A stretch of DNA of 39,199 nucleotides, taken from positions 1 to 39,199 of the forward strand of contig NZ_BATM01000006.1 in NCBI RefSeq assembly GCF_000467185.1. Direction: 5' to 3'. Of this stretch, positions 29,701 through 38,700 are shown piece after piece (the stretch's first letter is position 1; every line of letters begins with the position of its first letter). Position numbers and translations under genes: made by a program. The notes beneath the pieces are model-generated. The model made no database searches. It had not been told where the DNA came from and was given only the letters and a program-made list of their open reading frames with translations. The DNA comes from Vibrio ezurae NBRC 102218. GTDB lineage: Bacteria; Pseudomonadota; Gammaproteobacteria; Enterobacterales; Vibrionaceae.

Positions 29701-32700
29701 CAGCTTATCGGTGGATGAAGAGGCTTATTACCGCGAGGTGTATCAAGCAATTGGCACCGAAGACGGTCTGACGGGCGATGCACTACAAACCTTTGTTGAT
29801 GATGCTATCCAAACCTTAGTCAATAAGCGCACCGCAGAATATCATGCACTGCACGCCTCTTATGGCGGTGAAGCGTACGATTCTGAATACGAGTATCAGC
29901 TAAGTGATGAGAAACGCGCTGAACTTTCAGGTAGTGTGCATGTGTGGACGGAAGATGAACTGACCAACCTGATCAGCGGCAGTTTGCTAAAACCGATCAC
30001 CAATACTCAAGCCACTATTGAAGACGCTAATATCTCAGCTGCGGGCGATATTACCATTGTCACTAAAGACGACATCGGTACTGCGGTAGGCTCAGTTGAA
30101 ATCGACCTTGATGGCGATTACACCGACGATGAGCGAGTGCAATTGGCCGCCGCGGAACGAAACGATGTGTACTTCTTATTAGAAGAGCGCGCGCAAAACG
30201 TCGAAGTAAATGTGATTGAAGCCGATAGCGGTGATTCGCTAGTACGTGCTAGCGGCAGTTGGATTGCTGATGGTTTTGTGAGTGGTATGCAAATCCGCAT
30301 TGCAGGTGACAGTGGCAATGCTAACGATGAAGGCAGTTTCTATGAGATTGCTGCGGTCACAGCAAGCACAATGACGCTGACCTCCAGTGCATTAAGTGTA
30401 GAAATTGCGGTGACCATGGATGTGGCGGCAATCAGTAGTACGCCAGATTTAACCACCTTAATTAATACGCAAAACGAAAACTGGGCAAGCCTTGGCTTAG
30501 TGCAAGATAGCTTTGTTTCGATTGGCTCTGACATCTATCAAGTGAATCGCATTGCCGAGCAGGTGATGGATTTAGAAGAGGTTGACCCAAGTATTGCCTC
30601 ATCGGTAGTGGCACTGGATGCGGGTGATTATCGCATTGCCAATGTGAACAAGATTGTGATTGACCAGCGTGAAGACATTGATGTGTTGGTTGCGGGCGTG
30701 ATTAGCGCCACAGCGAGCGGCAATGTGTATTTAGGCTCTGAGCAATCCATGGCGATTGGCTCAGTCTCTGGTGATAATGTTCGCATCAAGTCCAAACAAT
30801 CGCTGACCGACACCACAGGTACAGCCGCTTCGATTTCTGCGAGCAGCACCTTAATTCTTGAGGCAGGCTCAGGCGCCATTGGTAGCGCCAGCAATCGCAT
30901 CAATATCGATTTAGGTGATGATGCCACTTTGACCGCTCGCGCCGAGCAAGATATCTATATTACTGAGATCAACTCAGACCTCAATATTGCCACCATCTAT
31001 TCAAGTGGCGGCAAGGTAGATTTGCAGGCGTTAAACGGCTCTATTCTAGATAGCTTTAACCATGAGTATGAGAATATTCGAGCGCAAGATATTACCTTGA
31101 CCGCAGAGGCGGGCAGTATTGGCGCATTAGGTAATCTTCTGGATATCAATCTAACCGGCGGAGTATTAAATGCGACGGCGCAGAACGATATTCGCATCAA
31201 TGAAACTGATCAAAACCTAGATGTTGACCATGTTGAGTCTGCACAAGGTGATGTTGAGCTTGCCGCGCATCTCGCTATTTTGGATGCGGTAGCCGATGAT
31301 GCTTCCGAGATTGCCGATATTATCGGCGCGAGTATCTCGCTGACCTCTCGCTTTGATACCGTTGGGCAAATTGGTAACGACATTGAAGTGGATTCTGGTT
31401 CAACTCAAGGTGAAAACCTAACGGTATCCAGTGCCAATAATACGCACCTTACCGAAACTCGCGGTGACTTATACCTAAATACCATTCAAACGGGCGCAGC
31501 GGCGATTGCCTTTATTGCCGCGCCAGCCGGGCGCATCTTAAATGACAGTGCCAGTGGTAATAACGTCATTTCTGGCAAAACCTATCTATTTGCTTCCTTA
31601 GACATTGGTAGCAGTGACAAAGCACTCGCGACGCAAGTTGGCAATATTCAAGGCCAATCTACAACAGGTAGCACCTATATTGAAAATACCGGTGCGCTGA
31701 ATGTTGGTGGTGTAGTGGAAGGTATCTCTAGCGGATTTAGCGCCGGCGGGGAGATCAATATGATCACTCGCAGCCCGCTGACGGTTACGCAAAGCATGAC
31801 TGCCCAGCAGAATATCAACCTAACCTCTACTGATAACTCCGACTTTGATGACATTAGCATTGTCTCAGGGGTGAGCTTACAAACCTCGCAAAACATCAAC
31901 ATTAATTCCGGCGATGGCTTTACCTTACAATCAGGCGCAGCCCTGCAAGCTGACCTTGATATCAATGTGCAGATAGACTGTGGCGACACAGGCGATCAAG
32001 ATGCCAATGTCGGCGCAAGCATAGATATTCAAGGTACAATGACCTCAGGTGGTGATATTAATCTATCGGCTGGTGATGACCAAGATAACTTGGTTATTCA
32101 AGGCAGTTTGGATGCCAGCAATATTGTGGTGAACATGGGCGCAGGCAGTGATTCTGTGCTAGTGGATACTCAAACATTGCTTGGCGATACTCGTATTAAC
32201 ACTGGCAGTGGTGATGATGAGATTACCATCAATCAGCTGAACACTCGTGAAGATGCGCTAGTGCTTGATGGTGAAGGCGGTACTGATAGCTACATTATCA
32301 ATCGCAGTGGCAGTGACAAAGATTACGTTATCGATGTGCAAGATTCGGGCGCACAAAACGATGGCGCCGATGTACTGACCTTAAACGGTTTGGCCAGCGA
32401 TGACATTTTCTTAATTCGCGCCAACTTTGTAGCCGCTCTAAATGATGACGGTAATGGCGGTTACAGCGATGCTGTTGAGCGCATTAACTACGATGGCAAT
32501 ATCAATGCACGCTTGATCATCAATGGTCTAGACGGCGCAGACAGCTTCTACAGTGACGATACTGGAACCATAGTCACCTTAGACGGCGGCGCTGGTAACG
32601 ATTCATTCCAAGTCGGTCAGCTATTTGGTAGCGATCGTCAAGCTTCACTAGGTACGGTTGCCGCAGGTGATGAGATTGAAACCACCGAAACTACGCTGGG

Positions 32701-35700
32701 CTTCTTGAGCCGAGGTAATAGTCTACCGATGATCATTTACGGCGGCGATGGTGAAGACAGCATCAAGGTGTACTCCAACAAAGCGGTCACTAAGTTGTAC
32801 GGTGAAGCGGGCGATGACAGCTTTGTGGTACGTGCTTTCCTACTCGCTGATAGCGGTTTAACCAACAACAGCGTGGATGTGGAACTGTTTGGCGGAGAAG
32901 GTGCTGACACCATTGAATACAGCATTAACGCAGCGCTGAAAATTGATGGCGGTGCAGGTAGCGATAAGGTCGTGGTGCTAGGCACAGAAGGTGATGATAA
33001 CTTTATGATCACCGAAGATGGCATCTTTGGCGCAGGTTTAAATATTGGTTATCAAGGGGTGGAATTTGCCGAGCTTGATGGTCTTGAAGGTGATGATACT
33101 TTCTATATTTTAAGCACTAATGCGGATGTCGAAACCACCATCATTGGCGGTCTGGGCGCAGATGTATTTAACGTAGCCAGCGATGTGACTCAGCCAATTG
33201 TCTCTTACTCTGTTGAAGGTCGCAGCAGCTTTATTAACCACAGTGTGTTTAGTGATGATGACGCCTATAACGGCATCTTTGTTGACGGCGTTTCGCTTAA
33301 TGTAGCCAGTGAAGAAAACGGCGCTATTGCGGTGAGTTCGCAACAGTTGACGGTAGATGAAGACAGCCTGACTGACAGCTATGACCTCTCTTTGAGCATT
33401 GCTGAGCCGAATGTCGCGACTGTCGCTTACGTTACGGTATCGGCGGCGCGCGCCTCTAGCAGTGATAAAGACAACACCAATGGTCAAGCAGCCAGCATAT
33501 TGGTATCAACCGATAACATTAACTTCTATGAGTCATTGGTTGTGACTTATGAAAGCGGCGTGAATTGGCAAGATAATACCACTATTTATGTGAAAGCCAT
33601 CGACGATAGCGCGATGGAAGGCGAGAGCGAATATGTCATTAGTCATAGCGTGAGCAGTGATAATCCAGACTTTGATCGTCTTGATATTGCCAACGTAGTG
33701 GTGAATGTATTTGATAATGACCAAGCCGATATCATCTTAATGCCACAAGGTAGCGACCAAGTCACCGAAGGCGGTACAAGCGCCGTGTTTGATGTGCGCC
33801 TTGCCACTGAGCCAGAAGTAGGTGAATTGGTAACGGTTTCTCTAAGTGAGATACTTGGTGACAACCTGCTTTCTCAGCTATCACTGAGCGATACAGAGCT
33901 AGTATTTGACCATAGCAACTGGTCACAAACACAGAGCTTTAGCGTCAGTGCTATCGATGATAGTGCGGTAGAAAATCTGTATCAGGGCAGCATTAAGCTC
34001 ACCACAACCAGTACCGCGACTGATTCGCAATACAATCAATTAGATGATACTGAGCAAGTGCTGTTTGTGACAGATAACGACAGCGGCGCGGTGATTGTGA
34101 CGCAAACCGACGGCTCAACCTTAGTCAGCCAAACTGAAACCGATGAGTACAGCTTAGTACTGAGTAAAGCGCCATCGGCTACAGTTACGGTCAATCTATT
34201 AAACGACGGCCAAACTCTGTTTAGCAGTGAAGCCCCTAGATTTAATGCCGATGACAATACCGTGAGTTTTGATGCCAGCAATTGGGATCAGCCGATTAGC
34301 ATTACCTTATCTGTGAATGAGGATTATCAAGAGCAAGCAGGACAGCCAGTACAAAATCCGCCATTGCAACCGCATACGTTGACCGGTATTCAAGGCAAAT
34401 TGATTATCGAAGGGGGCGTGCCGCAAGGTAAAGCTCGCGCTCTTAGTGTGGCCATCATGCTACCAAGTGAAACTGACAGCGAACTGCCAATTAAGAACAT
34501 TGAAGTGAGCGAGGTTCTGCAAACGGATGTGCTGAATATCTTTAACGATGGCAGTTTAGAAAATGACAGCGGTATCCTTTCTGATACTAGCCTTACTGGT
34601 TTAGGTATGGGCGTAGGCATTGAGTATGCCGATGTTGAAGTGGTGGAACTGCTATTAGGTCAAGGCGATGACAACCTAACGATTACCGATACAGCAGCGG
34701 ACGTGATTACCGTAGTCCACGGCGGTGGCGGTAGCGATACCCTCAGCGTAACGGGCAGTGATGCGGATGGCGTGCTGATTTTATTGGGTGATACCACACA
34801 AAATGGCTTTACCTATAATGCCACATCCGATGAAAAAACCGATAAGGCGCGTGAGTTTAGCAATCCGGGTAACGACATTATAGATGCGTCAGGCGCTGGT
34901 GGCTCTGTCACTATCTTTGGCGGTCAAGGCAACGATACCATCACAGGCAGTGAATTTGGTGACCACCTTGCAGGCGGCTCAGGCAATGACCAGATTTTTG
35001 CTCTCGGCGGCGATGATCATATCTATGGTGATGCTGGTTTTAATATCGATATCACCACCAGACTGGATTTAAGCACGCAGATACTCAGCGTGGTGAATCT
35101 TGCCGATGTGGAAATGGATAATCTTGATACTTCCGATAGCTTAGTGGTCGGTAATGACCGCATAGATGCTGGCTTTGGTGATGATATCGTGATTGCCGAC
35201 AAAGGCGTCATTAATCAATCCCCTAATATCAACCGCATTCTTTCCACATCCTTGAGCGATGTCACTAGCATTAGCAATAGCGGCTTTACGCTAGGCGGTG
35301 AAGACAGCGTGCTAGGCAGTGCAGGCAACGACATTATCCTCGGCGGTAACGACCAAGATATGATTTCGGGCGGAAATGGTGTTGAAGGCGTGGCAGTTGT
35401 TGGTGTAGACAGCGATATCATTTTAGGCGACATGGGTAGCGTGCTTATAGATGCAGGCTCGGTGAGCTTAATTAGCACTTCCGATACCAACCATGGCGCT
35501 GATGATGAGATTTACGGCGGTCAAGATGATGACATTATCCTAGCCGGCGCAGGCAGCGATTATGTTGAAGCAGGCGCAGGTAATGATTGGGTGCTAGGTG
35601 ACTTTGGTGAAGTAGACCTTAGAAATAGTGCCATTATCTTAAAAACGGAACAAGGTGATGAGTATGCCTTCGGTGACGATGAGATTCATTTAGGCACTGG

Positions 35701-38700
35701 CGCAGATAGCGTATTGGCAGGTTTAGGCAGTGACATCATCACTTCGGCCTCGGATGACACCCATGTTATTGCCGATAACGGCACATTGACCTACAACGGG
35801 CAAGGCATACTGCAAAGCGCCATTTCTACTGACGCACATTTAGGTGGCAATGATTCAATCACACTTGGTGATGGACAAAACCTAGTTATCGCAGGCTTTG
35901 GTGACGATACCATTACTACAGGCAGTGGCGATGACGCCATTATCGGTGATAGCGGCAGCGTACAGCTTGTCGATGGCGTCATTCGTAGCATGCAAAGTAG
36001 TGATACTGACAACAGCACTGCGGGCGCTGATACCATTTCGGTTGGCGCAGGCTCAGATAGAGTCATCGCTGGCCTTGATAGCTTCTTGGAAGAGTATGTT
36101 GAAACGCCAAATGGCATCGAAATGGTCACGAGCTTTAACAGTGACAGCGTACAATCAGATTCTGGAAACACCCACGTTCTGGCGGATAATGGCATTCTTA
36201 CCTACAACGCCGCTGGCATTTTAGTGAATGCAAAGTCCACAGAGGAATCGATAGGTGGCGACGACACCATCACCTTGGGCGTTGGTGACAATCTAGTCAT
36301 TGCAGGCCTTGGCACTGATGACATCACTACCGCTGAAGGTAACGATATTATCGTGGCGGATAACGGTGAGGTGAGCTTTAACGACCTAGGCATTTTAATC
36401 CAGGCTAATTCGACGGCAGTAGAGCAAGGCGGTGATGACTCAATCGATGCAGGCAATGGCAACAATATTGTAATTGCAGGTCTAGGTAACGATGACGTTA
36501 TAACAGGCACTGGCGCAGATACCATTATCAGTGACAACGGCGAGCTTAACTTCAACGATGCAGGTGTACTGCTAAGTGCAATATCTGCAGCTGTAGAACT
36601 GGGCGGTGATGACTTTATCAATACCGGCGATGGTGACAACCGTGTGATTGCAGGTCTTGGCAACGATGAAGTGCTAACAGGCAGTGGCGCAGATACCATT
36701 ATCAGTGACAACGGCGAGCTTAACTTCAATGATGCAGGTGTACTGCTAAGCGCAATATCTATTGCTGTAGAACTAGGCGGTGATGACTTTATCAATGCTG
36801 GCGACGGTGACAACCGTGTGATTGCAGGTCTTGGCAATGATGAAGTGCTAACAGGCAGTGGCGCAGACATCATTATCGGTGACAACGGCGAGCTTAATTT
36901 CAATGATGTAGGTGTACTGCTAAGTGCAACATCGACTGCTGTAGAACTAGGCGGTGACGACTTTATCAATGCGGGCGAGGGTGATAACCGAGTCATTGCA
37001 GGTCATGGCAACGATGAAGTGCTAACAGGCAGTGGCGCAGACATCATTATCGGTGACAACGGTGAGCTTAACTTCAATGATGCAGGTGTATTACTAAGCG
37101 CGACATCTACAGCTGTTGAACTAGGCGGTGATGACTTTGTTAATGCAGGCGAGGGTGATAACCGAGTCATTGCAGGTCATGGTAATGATGAAGTCATAAC
37201 AGGCAATGGTGCGGATATCGTTGTTGCTGATAACGGTGTGATGTCTTTTGATGATGTGGGCACTTTGCTAAACGTTGAATCTACCGCGCTAGAGTTCGGT
37301 GGCAACGATGCGATTATAGCAGGCAATGGCGACAACATCGTGATTGCAGGCTTTGGCCGTGATGAGGTAGAAACAGGTAGCGGCGCGGATGTGGTGTTTG
37401 GTGATAACGGTCAGCTAGATCTTATCGATGGCGTAATTCGCAACATGCAAAGCACTGACCAAGACGAGAGTACAGCAGGCGATGATGTGATTGCATTAGG
37501 CTCAGGAGATGACCGTGTAATCGCAGGCTTAGGAGATGACTCTGTTGTTTCAGCATCTGGCGATACTCAGCTTATCGCTGATAACGGCGTGCTTACATAC
37601 AACGCCAACGCGATTTTAACCTCAGCTCGCAGTACGACCGACGAGCTAGGCGGTAATGACAACGTCAGATTAGGTGAAGGCGATAATCTAGTGATTGCAG
37701 GTAATGGCTCTGATGCCATTACAACAGCCAACGGCGTAGACATCATTATTGGTGACAATGGGCAAGTGAGTTTTGATGAGCAAGACGTCTTAGTACAAGC
37801 CAAAACCACATCATTGTCACTGGGCGGTAAAGACACTATTGATGCCGGTAATGGCGTCAATTTAGTGCTTGGCGGCTTTGATGATGACACTATTACTACC
37901 GGTGATGATAACGATATCGTGGTCGGTGATAACGGTGAAGTTGATTTTGTTGACGGCGTACGCAGGTTAATTACTAGTAGCGATACTGAAAATATGACCG
38001 GTGGCGATGATCTGATTAGCCTTGGCGCAGGCCAAGACCATGCTATCGCGGGTGTCGGGCAAGATGAAGTACGCAACGCATCAGGTGAAAGCATCATCAT
38101 TGGTGACGACGGTTATATCAGTAATGATGCCAACGGTCGTTATATCGAAGTTGCAACAGGTGACTCAGAGCTTGGCGGTGATGACATCCTGTTTGGTGGT
38201 AGCGATAGAGATATCATCTTTGGTGGCTACGGCGCAGATCTGATAAACGGCGGCGCAGGTAATGACATCTTAGGTGGTGACGGTTCAAAAGTTGCTCGAG
38301 AAGAAGACGGCACCATTGTCTTTGAAGCCATTGACCTATTTGAAGGTGGCGCAGATACCTTAATTGCAGGTGATGGACAAGATTACTTGCAAGGGCACAA
38401 TGGCAGCGACTTCTTCTACGCTAACCTAAGTGATGATGTATTGGTCGGTGAATATGGCCGCTTTACCTTTGTCGAGCTAGACGGCGAGGCGAGACCTGAA
38501 TCAATTGTTTCACTAGCGAAAGGTCAGCTTGATTTAATCAGACACTTGCAAACTGGCTTGTTTAGCGGTTACGCCGATGAGGTTTACTCTCAATCAGCGT
38601 ACAGCGACATCGCGAAAGAGCGAGCTTCTGAAGGGGCGCAAGTTGAGGCTCAATTCACTCTAGAAGCGGAATTAGCCTTTGCCGAAATGGGCACCATGTT

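Noticed and set aside
36202..36996. Minus-strand frame of 264 codons opposite the 58-aa repeats
   Set aside because: It is periodic only because the plus-strand array is; Ser/Pro-rich low-complexity product with no start signal.
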